NCBI GenBank assembly: GCA_030159075.1
Contig: BROG01000153.1
Coordinates: 1,043,501-1,107,500, forward strand
Origin: Atrina japonica
Taxonomy: Eukaryota; Mollusca; Bivalvia; Pterioida; Pinnidae
Direction of reading: 5' to 3'
DNA: 64,000 bases
Positions 25,001-31,474 of this stretch are shown piece by piece. The notes under the pieces were generated by a model that was not told where the DNA came from, ran no database searches, and was given only the letters and a program-made list of their open reading frames with translations. Numbering within the stretch: the stretch's first letter is position 1; each line of letters opens with the position of its first letter. The position numbers and the translations under genes were made by a program.

Positions 25001-28000
25001 CAGATAGCAGGTAGGGTGAAGTACAACGTGAACCTACTGAAAGAACAAACAACCCAGGCAGCTTTCACCGTGAGCCTGAAGAACAGATTCCAGGTACTAC
25101 AGGAGCTTATCACCGAAGACACTGATGCCCACGACCTTTGGAAAAGAACAAAAGACACGTTCACAGAAACATGCCAGGAAGTGCTTGGGCCAAAGAAGAA
25201 ACAACACAAAGACTGGATCTCAGTGGACACCCTTCAGAAGATCCAAACCAGAAGACTCAAGAAAGAAGCAGTCAACTCGAGCCGCACAAGAGCAAGCAAA
25301 GCGGCAACACAAACACAGTACATACAGGCCACAAGGAAGTGAAGAGGAATTTGAAGAAGGACAAAAGAGACTATATAGACAGCCTGGCGGAAGAAGCAGA
25401 AGAAGCAGCTTATCACGGTAATATGAAAGAACTGTATATGATAACCAAGAAGCTTGCAGGCAAGTACTGCAGACCAGAACGACCAGTCAAAGACAAGCAG
25501 GGACAAACCATCACAGACTCAGAACAACAGCTTGAGAGATGGGCGGAACACTTTGAGGAACTTCTCAACAGACCAGCACCTGAGAACCCTCCAAACATCG
25601 CTGAAGCAGATACCAACATTGAAATAAACTGCGATCCACCAACAAGAGACGAGATCATCCGTGCCATCAAGAAGATGAAGAACGGCAAGGCAGCCGGCCC
25701 AGATGGAATTCCAGCAGAAGCCCTCAAGACGGACGTAAAGACAACAGCCGACATGCTACTACCGCTCTTTGAGAAGATCTGGGAACAGGAAGAAATACCA
25801 ACAGACTGGAAAGATGGACACATCATCGTACGTCAAGGATGCCTTCTGTCGCTGTTCCTGTTCCTCCTCGCCATCGACTGGGTGATGAAGCGGACGACAG
25901 ATGGACAGAGGAACGGCATCCAATGGACCCTCTGGACTCAGCTAGACGATTTAGACTTCGCCGACGACCTCGCTCTGCTCTCCCACAATCGACAACAGAT
26001 GCAGAACAAGACCTCAAGCCTGGCCTCCCACTCCTCCCAAGTCGGCCTTCACATCCATCCTGACAAGACCAAGATAATGAAGATCAACGCCTCCAGCTCA
26101 GAGGCAGTGAAGTTGCGAGACAACAACTTGGAAGAGGTCAAGTCCTTCACGTACCTTGGGAGCGTGATCAACCAGCAGGGAGGAACAGATGCAGATGTGA
26201 AGACCCGCATCGGAAAGGCAAGAGCATCTTACAAAGCCCTGAAGAACATCTGGCGGTCTCACCTCATCTCATCTTGCACCAAAATCCGCCTGTTCAATTC
26301 CAACGTCAAATCAGTATTGTTGTATGGGGCAGAGACATGGCGAACAACAAAGACCACCATCAAAAAGGTGCAAACGTTCATAAATTCCTGCCTACGTGGA
26401 ATACTGAAGATCCACTGGCCAGTTACCATCAGCAAACACAGATCTCTGGGAGAGAAACCAACCAGATGCCAGCAGAAGAAGAGATCAGAAGAAGAAGATG
26501 GCGATGGATTGGACATACCCTGAGAAAACCACTGACCAACATCACCCGCCAGGCCCTGACCTGGAACCCCCAGGGGAAGAGAAAGAGAGGCCGGCCCCAA
26601 GAACTCATGGAGAAGGGACCTGGAGGCAGACGCCAAGCAGACCAACTGCTCCTGGGGGGAGCTGGAGCGGATCGCCCAGGACCGTGGACAATGGCGGGTG
26701 GTTGTGGATGGCCTATGCCCCTCTAGGGGCTCAAGGCCTAAGTAAGTAAGTAAGAAATTTGATTATTTGATATAAAAAAAGAATCTTTGACCAATACGGT
26801 ACGGTGCCCAATAAATTTTATATATCGATTGTATAACATTTATATAGTGATTACTACTCATAATTGTGATCTAGCAACTATCTTTATTACACTCTGGACT
26901 AGAAAAATCACTTATTTCATTTTGAAGAGAATTTCTCATCTTTTCCTTTAGGCATGAGGCAACGTTTATTGGCAGTTAACTTTTTTCTGTTTTGTTTTTT
27001 TTGTTTTTAGTATTCTCACACTGACTTACAAAATGATGTAAATCATGACCGATAAATACAAGTGTGACAAAAAGGACCAGTCCTCATTTTGTGGGAGAGG
27101 GGAAAAAAATTAAATCCTTGTCCCCATGTCAACTATGATCCATGCCTTGTCAATCCTCATCATTAATTCAATTAACAAGGGCACTCAGATTGAAATTTCC
27201 TGGTCTCCCCTACAACAAGGTGATAGAATCCTGTTATTCTCACACTGTGGACATAATCTACAATTTTTGTGTTCACAGCCTAGGTATGTGTAGACAACTA
27301 AGCTGCACACACTTAACGTACATCATGCAATTGCTATACACAAATGTATCACTACTCATTCAATTCGGTGGGAGAAAATTTTTTTTTTCCTCCTTTGCTG
27401 GGTAATTTTTTAAACCCTTGGGACTCAAGTTTCTTCATTGTCTAGTAGAAGCTTAAGGCAATGCAGACATTGAAGAATCTTTCCATCAGGTTGAGTTTTT
27501 GTTTTGTTTTTTATTTTGGTTACATAATTAAGCCTTGACCAACCCATCTGATACCCTAACAAAATTTTTAAGGAAGTTTGTCCAACTATTTTTTTGATGT
27601 AATATATATTTAAATATATATAAATATTTAAATATAAATATAAATTTACATGTTAAAATCCTTAGCAAATCAAATATACATATAGTGGATATTTTGTTAT
27701 ACATGTATACAATCTCTTTATAAGTGGAGTTGACTATATAAGTGCCTAACAACTGATTGACTTTTTATTAAAAGGTTTGGATGTGGCACACCAAACATAC
27801 AATTAATTCATTAGGGCCACATATATAACTGGCCATTTACAAGAGTAATCGATTGTTGAACTACATGTATGTTATTTGTGGTGATAAATTATCTTTTTCT
27901 GTTTAGAGTAGAAATGGATTGACCTAGAAATACATGTTTGTGGTTGTTTAAATCCAGATTCAGTTCAACAGACTTTAAATTTGACAATAAACATTAATGT

Positions 28001-28916
28001 ACACAAGTACTATGTCTATCATCAAAATGTATTTGCTTTATACTACAGTTGAACCTGTCTTGAAGGACCACTCTCAAGAAAGACCACCTGTGTTCCAAGA
28101 CCACACTCTGAAAACAACTTGGTTAAACATAATTCTTTAAACAAAATCTCTTTTGCTAGACCTCCTGTTTTGAGAGATCACATACATTTAAGTGGCAGAT
28201 GGGGTGGTCTCTCATGAAAGGTAACCACTGTACAACATGATACTTGAGAGACCACCATCTACCTAACTAAAATGTGTTTTCTCAAGAAAGATGGTCTGTC
28301 AAAAGAGGTTCTATTAACAGATATATATTCATCAGAGTGGTTTTAAAAATTTGATCTCAAAGGACAGGTGGTCTTTCATGACAGTGGTCTCTCAAGACAG
28401 GTATTATTGTATAATGATAACATATATATATACATAGGCGTCGGAACCGGGGGTTGTGGGGGGGCTGGTTTTTTTTTTTAGCCCCCCCCCCTCTTTTTTT
28501 GCAAAGATAGACATAGGTGTTGAAAATTGGGGCTTAGCCCCCAGACGTGTGTGTGTTTTAAGTTGGTTTAGCCCCCCCCACTTTCAATTTGCTTCCGACG
28601 CCTATGATATATATATAGATATACATTTGTATATAGATATATATATATAGATATATATATAAATATATATCTATATATATATATAGCCTATATATATATA
28701 TATAGATATATCTATATATATATATATAGATAGATAGAAATATATAAGAACTGATCAAATTATGATACAAACCTCAGACTTGTTGTTAACTTTTACAAAG
28801 ATTTTCTCTCCATTTCCTTTGACATACATGCGCCCTTCACATATATATCCACCTTCACTAGTACCAATATATTTCAGTGATGTGTCATCCAGTTCTGTTT
28901 TTAATATCTCCTCCAT
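9750..28916 (-). CDS. FN3K: Fructosamine-3-kinase (FN3K/FN3KRP-type), 8 coding exons
   Basis: Complete gene. The exons on the minus strand are 28916-28773, 23049-22966, 18912-18812, 18213-18054, 16661-16611, 14728-14587, 11942-11768 and 9831-9750. All introns are GT..AG and the joins keep frame, giving 312 codons plus stop (the human paralogues are about 309). The family phosphorylates ketosamines on glycated proteins so that the sugar is released; it is a cytosolic kinase with a protein-kinase-like fold. Visible motifs: P-loop region SEGGYICEG (20-28), ATP lysine in FVKVN (K42), catalytic loop HGDLWEGN (212-219, D214) and metal-binding FDP (D231). The usual P-loop Cys24 is Tyr, with Cys at 26. 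FN3K versus FN3KRP cannot be separated by eye; invertebrates usually have a single gene. Confidence 0.95.
9944..10038. mobile_element. Short hairpin MITE (AATTAACCCTTT ends)
   Basis: Perfect 12-bp inverted repeats AATTAACCCTTT (9944-9955) and AAAGGGTTAATT (10027-10038) bound a 95-bp element in FN3K intron 7. A related foldback, with TTTTAACTCATTCACCCCT ends, lies at 57630-57727. Confidence 0.7.
10492..11187. mobile_element. MITE-like element with AGGTGACTC termini
   Basis: Left end AGGTGACTCTTGATCACGCA (10492-10511) and the complement of the right end, AGGTGACTCTCGATACCGCA, are inverted repeats. Both are followed by CTTGAAG/CCTCAAAG-type subterminal repeats. It lies in FN3K intron 7. No coding capacity was seen and no clear target-site duplication. 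Confidence 0.6.
11463..11735. repeat. CAA/GAT-rich minisatellite
   Basis: Irregular array mixing AATGACAACAACAACAA and ATGATGATGAC units in FN3K intron 7, ending about 30 bp from the exon 7 donor. It produces Thr/Met-rich frames on one strand and Val/Leu/Ile-rich frames on the other; these are artefacts. Confidence 0.9.
11768..11942 (-). CDS. FN3K: FN3K coding exon 7 (metal-binding DP motif)
   Basis: Encodes (V)[20 protein letters not shown], followed by [11 protein letters not shown] and [10 protein letters not shown](W). FDPACFYGH is the family's metal-binding motif. Acceptor TTTTTCAG, donor CTG|GTAAGA; Trp286 is split after two bases. Confidence 0.95.
12032..12195. repeat. Cluster of CTACCGATTT motifs
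   Basis: About ten irregularly spaced copies of TCTACCGATTT or CTACCGCTT in 160 bp of FN3K intron 6, ending in CGGCGATCGGTAGACG, which is the inverted version. Spacing is not a fixed period. Confidence 0.7.
13809..13855 (+). repeat. SINE tail fragment
   Basis: ACACCATATAGCTGAAAAG followed by GAGTGTGGCATATAAAACA closely matches the 3' tail of the SINE copy at 17740-17990 (CCACATAACTGAAAAA, then GAGTGTGGTGTAAAACA). No head is present. Confidence 0.5.
14163..14385. mobile_element. MITE with TACTGTAYGTGTA ends and TA target site
   Basis: Left TACTGTATGTGTATTTAAAT and the complement of the right end, TACTGTACGTGTACTTATTT, form imperfect terminal inverted repeats of about 22 bp, flanked on both sides by TA. 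The body is rich in TTAGCGCAA motifs in both orientations. A TA target site fits a Tc1/mariner-type non-autonomous element. Located in FN3K intron 6. Confidence 0.65.
14587..14728 (-). CDS. FN3K: FN3K coding exon 6 (catalytic loop)
   Basis: Encodes [20 protein letters not shown] and then [25 protein letters not shown] holds the catalytic aspartate, residue 214. Acceptor TTTGTAG, donor CCAG|GTACTT, leaving one base of the Val228 codon. Confidence 0.95.
16051..16077. repeat. (CT)n microsatellite
   Basis: Uninterrupted CT dinucleotide run in FN3K intron 5. Confidence 0.95.
16385..16575 (-). mobile_element. Degraded tRNA-derived SINE
   Basis: On the minus strand, GGTTAGAGCATCGCACTTTG is followed by the B-box-like GGTTTGAGC (16519-16511) and the body CTAAGATGATTTTTGTGA. 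This is the same family as 3880-4070 and 17740-17975. The tail is replaced by a short inverted pair around GAAACGCTGGG. Confidence 0.75.
16611..16661 (-). CDS. FN3K: FN3K coding exon 5 (residues 164-180), micro-exon
   Basis: A 51-bp exon encoding [17 protein letters not shown], matching the family segment FYxxxRLQPQxDMxEK. Acceptor CTTTTTCAG, donor GAT|GTAAGT, phase 0. Too short to find as a free open frame; it was found by filling the gap between exons 4 and 6. Confidence 0.9.
16730..17520. repeat. 33-bp minisatellite, about 24 copies
   Basis: The unit contains TCACATAAACACTACTGACA followed by ACATTGTATTGTG. Copies differ mainly at TTGTATTGTG versus TCATATTATG. Because 33 is a multiple of 3, long frames of repeated [11 protein letters not shown] stay open. 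They lie in FN3K intron 4 and run antisense to the gene, so a protein is unlikely. There are no unique spacers, so this is not a CRISPR array. Confidence 0.95.
17740..17975 (+). mobile_element. tRNA-derived SINE, best-preserved copy
   Basis: The head GACCTCTGTGGCTGAATGGT followed by TAGAG matches a Pol III A box (about 17748-17765). The B box is eroded. The body CTAAGCTTATTTTTGTGAGA, GCGGGAGGCCAGTGATCTCT and GGTTCTCTCCTCCACCA is shared with the copy at 3880-4070. It lies antisense in FN3K intron 4. Confidence 0.85.
18054..18213 (-). CDS. FN3K: FN3K coding exon 4 (residues 110-163)
   Basis: Completes the split Arg and continues [11 protein letters not shown], then [19 protein letters not shown] and EDDWM, a family signature (FGFDVxTCCGYxxQxNxWxxDW). 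Acceptor TTTTTGCAG, donor ATG|GTAAGT. Confidence 0.95.
18812..18912 (-). CDS. FN3K: FN3K coding exon 3 (residues 77-109 plus split codon)
   Basis: Encodes [18 protein letters not shown], the hinge region with the conserved MEH, then EKLGELMAR. Acceptor TTATTCAG, donor CG|GTTTGT. The last codon (Arg) is split after two bases. Confidence 0.93.
19020..20110. repeat. Degenerate 18-19 bp repeat (AATCTGAGTCATATACAGC)
   Basis: Long decayed array in FN3K intron 2 with recurring AATCTGARTCAYATACAGC-like units. It is tightest at 19900-20110 and loose before that. No coding signal. Confidence 0.8.
20458..20960. repeat. 35-bp minisatellite, about 14 copies
   Basis: The unit contains AACAAAGCAACAATCTGATC followed by ACAGTATTAACCTCT. 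Copies vary at AACAATCTGATCACAG versus GCTGTCTGATTACAG. In FN3K intron 2. Confidence 0.93.
21057..22920. repeat. GT-rich 24-26 bp minisatellite, about 1.85 kb
   Basis: Array of TGTGTGATTGTGTTTAGGTG followed by TGTATG, alternating with TTTATGTGTATG variants. One strand has almost no C, so it could adopt Z-like or other unusual structure. It ends about 45 bp from the FN3K exon 2 donor. A 20-bp echo of the neighbouring 35-bp unit (GATTAACCTCTAACAACAAA) sits at 21293-21312. Confidence 0.95.
22966..23049 (-). CDS. FN3K: FN3K coding exon 2 (residues 49-76)
   Basis: Encodes [17 protein letters not shown] then VVRVPQPIK, the family block around the helix glutamate and the VPxPI motif. Acceptor TTTGTCAG|GC and donor AAA|GTAAAT, phase 0 on both sides. 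It sits just to the right of the long GT-rich minisatellite. Confidence 0.93.
23310..23690. repeat. GATATC-centred inverted-repeat array
   Basis: Irregular alternation of TTTTTTGATATCAGAAATT-like units in both orientations, so the array is largely self-complementary. Short Phe/Ile/Lys-rich frames here are artefacts. Confidence 0.8.
23967..23979. repeat. LINE target-site duplication, left copy
   Basis: AGAAATTTGATTA, identical to 26753-26765; together they bracket the LINE exactly. Confidence 0.93.
23980..26752 (+). mobile_element. RTE-like non-LTR retrotransposon, internally deleted
   Basis: Inserted within the palindrome-array element, with 13-bp target duplications and a TAAGTAAGTAAG 3' tail. 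The endonuclease domain is well kept: [16 protein letters not shown] (from about 24230), [29 protein letters not shown] and SDHHLL (about 24945). The RT then shows [16 protein letters not shown] (about 25683), jumps from DWKDGHIIV straight to [17 protein letters not shown] (junction about 25830), and retains [14 protein letters not shown]. The C-terminus has [10 protein letters not shown] and GKRKRGRP. Frame changes near 25340, 26445 and 26598 connect the pieces; the true end is a TAA at 26743-26745. Related elements have roughly 150 more residues at the junction, including the first catalytic Asp motif, so this copy is dead. Clade (RTE versus a relative) is by eye. Confidence 0.92.
26753..26765. 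repeat. LINE target-site duplication, right copy
   Basis: AGAAATTTGATTA, perfect match to 23967-23979. Confidence 0.93.
26820..28040. other. FN3K intron 1, no recognised feature
   Basis: AT-rich intron sequence. It holds an AT palindromic tract at 27600-27650 and nothing that looks like an exon. Confidence 0.5.
28044..28411. mobile_element. MITE-like element, ACAGTTGAACCTGTCTTGA ends
   Basis: Left TACAGTTGAACCTGTCTTGA and the complement of the right end, TACAATAATACCTGTCTTGA, are inverted repeats, each followed by GGACCACT/GAGACCACT. The interior is full of AAGACCACC/GGTGGTCTC motifs. Similar text recurs at 57550-57810. Confidence 0.6.
28433..28606. mobile_element. Small MITE with CATAGGCGTCGGAA ends
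   Basis: Perfect 14-bp terminal inverted repeats CATAGGCGTCGGAA (28433-28446) and TTCCGACGCCTATG (28593-28606), 174 bp in all. Poly-C and poly-G runs inside are self-complementary. It is inserted in TA repeats, so the target duplication cannot be read. Confidence 0.8.
28607..28740. repeat. AT-rich palindromic tract (TATAGATATA)
   Basis: Runs of (TA)n broken by GATA/TATC, almost fully self-complementary, about 30 bp from the FN3K exon 1 donor. Confidence 0.85.
28773..28916 (-). CDS. FN3K: FN3K coding exon 1 (residues 1-48)
   Basis: Starts [11 protein letters not shown], matching the family N-terminus MEExLxxEL, which fixes the ATG at 28916. Contains the nucleotide-binding strand pair with [12 protein letters not shown] and IFVKVN. 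Ends at GAG|GTTTGT, phase 0. An AG at 28919-28918 just upstream of the ATG could be the acceptor of a 5'-UTR intron. Confidence 0.93.
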
Positions 28917-30365
28917 AATCTATTACAAAAATGACTTAGTTTATCTTTTTATAATAAATCTGCCTCTCAAATTATAAAAGCAATACTGAAGATTCCTGAA
29001 GTAATTAATGGGGAAAATAAGCCTCTAAAAGTATCAAAGCTAATCATCAATTCAGGGGCTGAAAATTATTCTTTAAGTCCAAAGTCCATGACCTATACAT
29101 ATTTTACTTTCAGACTCTGTGACATTTTCCTGCTGTGTGGGTCCAAGGACCTAACAAGTCTGAATCAGTGATTTACTATTCTGTCAGTTTCTTTCTTTCT
29201 ATTTAACTTTATTCCTTTCCTTTGTCGAGTTCAATCGTCATTTTCTAATATGATTTTGTAGCATTTTTTGGTCTATATAATTTTGTGTTCCCACCTTTGA
29301 TAATTGTTATATGTATTGATTAATTATATTAAAAATCGGACTTAGATCCATAGTGATTGGACCCATATGTTAGAACACCGGACCCAAACACAAAACCTGG
29401 ACAAAAAAACCAACAACACCTGTATAGGGAATCATAAGTAGGCTACTTTTTTGTTCACAGGTCTTTCATCAAAACTCCTGCAGTGGTCCTGAGGAACAAA
29501 CTGACAGTATGAAAAATAGTAGCCTATACCTAAAAGATTCTCGACACTCCCCACTGATAGAAACACTTGTGCCTGTGCTCCACAGTGAACAAACCATAGG
29601 CATAACTACTGACCCCGCCCCTTTAAAAAACATATATGTAGCAAAGGAACGTGATATTGTCATTTAATAAACATATACTTTATAACAAGTAGATTGATAA
29701 ACAAGTTGTGTGTTAGGAAAATTATTGACCTAAATTAATTCAAAACGTCTTTCTTACACAAATTAGGTGTTGTAACCTACAGAGCAGAAAAACGCCGGAT
29801 ACAATGATAGTTGACTAACAATCTAAAGTGATTACGGACAAATACAATTGTAGGTCCGGAAATTAACAGGACTATGTAATATCAGTTTTCTTTTGATATA
29901 TTAGATATGTAAAAATGTATCTTCTACGAATTTTGTAATTCGTATTTTATTTCAAGAAATAATTAATTCAATCTATTTATTCTAGTAATCGCGTGCCATC
30001 TTTAAATAGTCAACAAAACGACACGGCAATTTTCGCTTAAATTTTCAGCACGGCATCGAAGTGTCCAATTTTCTCAATTTGCATCTGATGTAATAGCAAT
30101 TTGTCCCCTTTTCGTTATTTTTCATTGCCAAACGGGCAGTCCTCTCCTCCATAACTGCTGAAGCTACGTGTGATGATTGATAAATTCTTAGCATTGTCAG
30201 TGATTGACGGATATATAAGCAGGATAGCCCAGTTCTGCGACTATTAAATGCTGTGTAACCAAGGAACGGTATCATTCGGTCATTTTTTACTTTTATTTAT
30301 TTATTTTTTGTCGAACAGGTAACACTCTAATGTAAACGTAGGAAGTAACTTTAGTAAAACGGAAA
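28917..30365. other. Upstream of FN3K; promoter region not resolved
   Basis: Should hold the FN3K 5'-UTR and promoter. There is no clear TATA box or CpG cluster. Open frames at 29469-29663 and 30045-30275 on the minus strand have no recognised family or supporting splice pattern. Confidence 0.4.
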
Positions 30366-30369
30366 AAGT

Positions 30370-31095
30370 TGCAGAGACAGCAGTGATTCAATATATATTC
30401 AAGAAACGTTTAGTACATGGGCTATTCATGCTGATAGTAGCAACACTAGGCGAGGATGCCCATTCATGTGCTACCATAAAAAGTGGTTGGCAGAATTTAA
30501 GCATGGCCGACAGAACCTACAGAATGACCACCGTCCTGTCACTGTGGCAACTAAAAATCCATGATATTGTTTTGGGTGACAGACGAGTTACAGAGATATA
30601 GAGCCAGCATTGTCGGAGTTTCTCAGGAAATAGTTCATTCTATTCTAACGGAGGATTTTGATATCAGAAAGCTCTCAACACATTGGGTACCAAGAATGCT
30701 AACAGTTTATCAGAAGGACACAAGACGGAGCATGTCGCGTGCTAATCTGAACCTTATAGAGGCAGATCCTGCCAACTCTCTGCTGAGTTTTGTAGCTATA
30801 ATTAAGCATGGATCCATCATTTCACCCCAGAAGGCAAACAACAATTTAAACAATGGAAGCACCTTTGTTCCCCATTGCCAAAGAAGGCAGAGTGTTTTAC
30901 CAGCTGGGAAGGTTATGGCCTCAGTTTTCTGGGATGCTGATATTATTTTTATGTTTGATTATCTCCAAAAGTCAAACAATCAATGGAACATATCATGCAT
31001 CACTTCTTAGGCAGTCAAGAGAAACATTTAAGATCAAATTACGTGGAAAGCTCAGTAAAGGTGTCTTGTTTCACTAGGACAAAGCGGCTGCTCAC
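30370..31095 (+). pseudogene. Mariner-type transposase relic, 5' part
   Basis: Fragments in several frames match SETMAR/mariner-like transposases in the right order: MLIVATLGEDA and WLAEFKHGR (HTH region, about 30430-30510), DIVLGDRRV (about 30583), VGVSQEIVHSILTEDFDIRK (about 30618), LSTHWVPRML, AGKVMASVFWDADIIF (about 30900), then INGTYHASLLRQS and GKLSKGVLFH (about 30975-31075). The catalytic block is H-stop-DKAAAHKS: the Asp survives, but the preceding codon is TAG and the first catalytic block is not recognisable. The reading runs into a 31-bp tandem repeat grown from this block. No terminal repeat was found. Confidence 0.85.
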
Positions 31096-31395
31096 AAGTC
31101 TGTCTTTGCTGTGTCTGTCAGCTCACAAGTCTGTCTTTGCTATGGATGTCAGTTCACAAGTCTGTCTTTGCTATGGCTGTCAGTTCACAAGTCTGTCATT
31201 GCTATGGCTGTCAGCTCACAAGTCTATCATTGCTATGGCTGTCAGTTCACAAGTCTATTATTGCTATGGCTGTCAGCTCACAAGTCTGTTATTGCTATGG
31301 TTGTCAGCTTACAAGTCTGTCATTGCAATGGCTGTCAGCTCGCAAGCTTGTCATTGCTATGGCTGTCAGCTTACAAGTCTATTATTGCTATGGCT
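31087..31395. repeat. 31-bp tandem repeat grown from the transposase
   Basis: About ten copies of a 31-bp unit containing GCTCACAAGTCTGTCATTGC then TATGGCTGTCA. The first unit is the transposase AHKS(V)xAMAV coding segment, so the array is an in-place amplification of that segment. As 31 is not a multiple of 3, all three frames stay open, giving three overlapping AHKS/SSQVCHCYGCQLTSL frames that are artefacts. Confidence 0.9.
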
Positions 31396-31474
31396 GCCAT
31401 TAATGTGGGTTTCAACCGATTCAGCATCAGCATCCACCATATTCCCCTTATCTCGCACCATCAGATTTCCATCT
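31370..31474. repeat. 105-bp direct repeat, left copy
   Basis: Identical base for base to 46598-46702. It encodes the transposase HPPYSPYLAPSDFHL block. The 15.1-kb low-complexity block starts directly after it. Confidence 0.95.

Larger units (their letters stand above)
23286..26813. mobile_element. Second palindrome-array TIR element, split by a LINE
   Basis: Left end TATGGGGTGCCGTTTTAGTA; the complement of the right end is TATTGGGCACCGTACCGTAT. These resemble the ends of the element at 2391-3590. Flanks TATTTT (23280-23285) and AATTTT (26814-26819) fit a decayed 6-bp target duplication. The interior is an array of inverted units around GATATC (TTTTTGATATCAGAAATT type) about a unique core at 23690-23830. 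Without the LINE at 23980-26752 it would be about 0.75 kb. It lies in FN3K intron 1. Confidence 0.65.

Noticed and set aside
28607..28740. TATA-box promoter
   Set aside because: It is a simple AT palindromic tract inside intron 1, downstream of the FN3K start codon.
29469..29663. Minus-strand frame with Cys/Ser-rich peptide
   Set aside because: No family match and no conserved start or splice context.
30045..30275. 76-codon minus-strand frame upstream of FN3K
   Set aside because: No recognised family, no clear splice sites, and it is not needed to complete FN3K.
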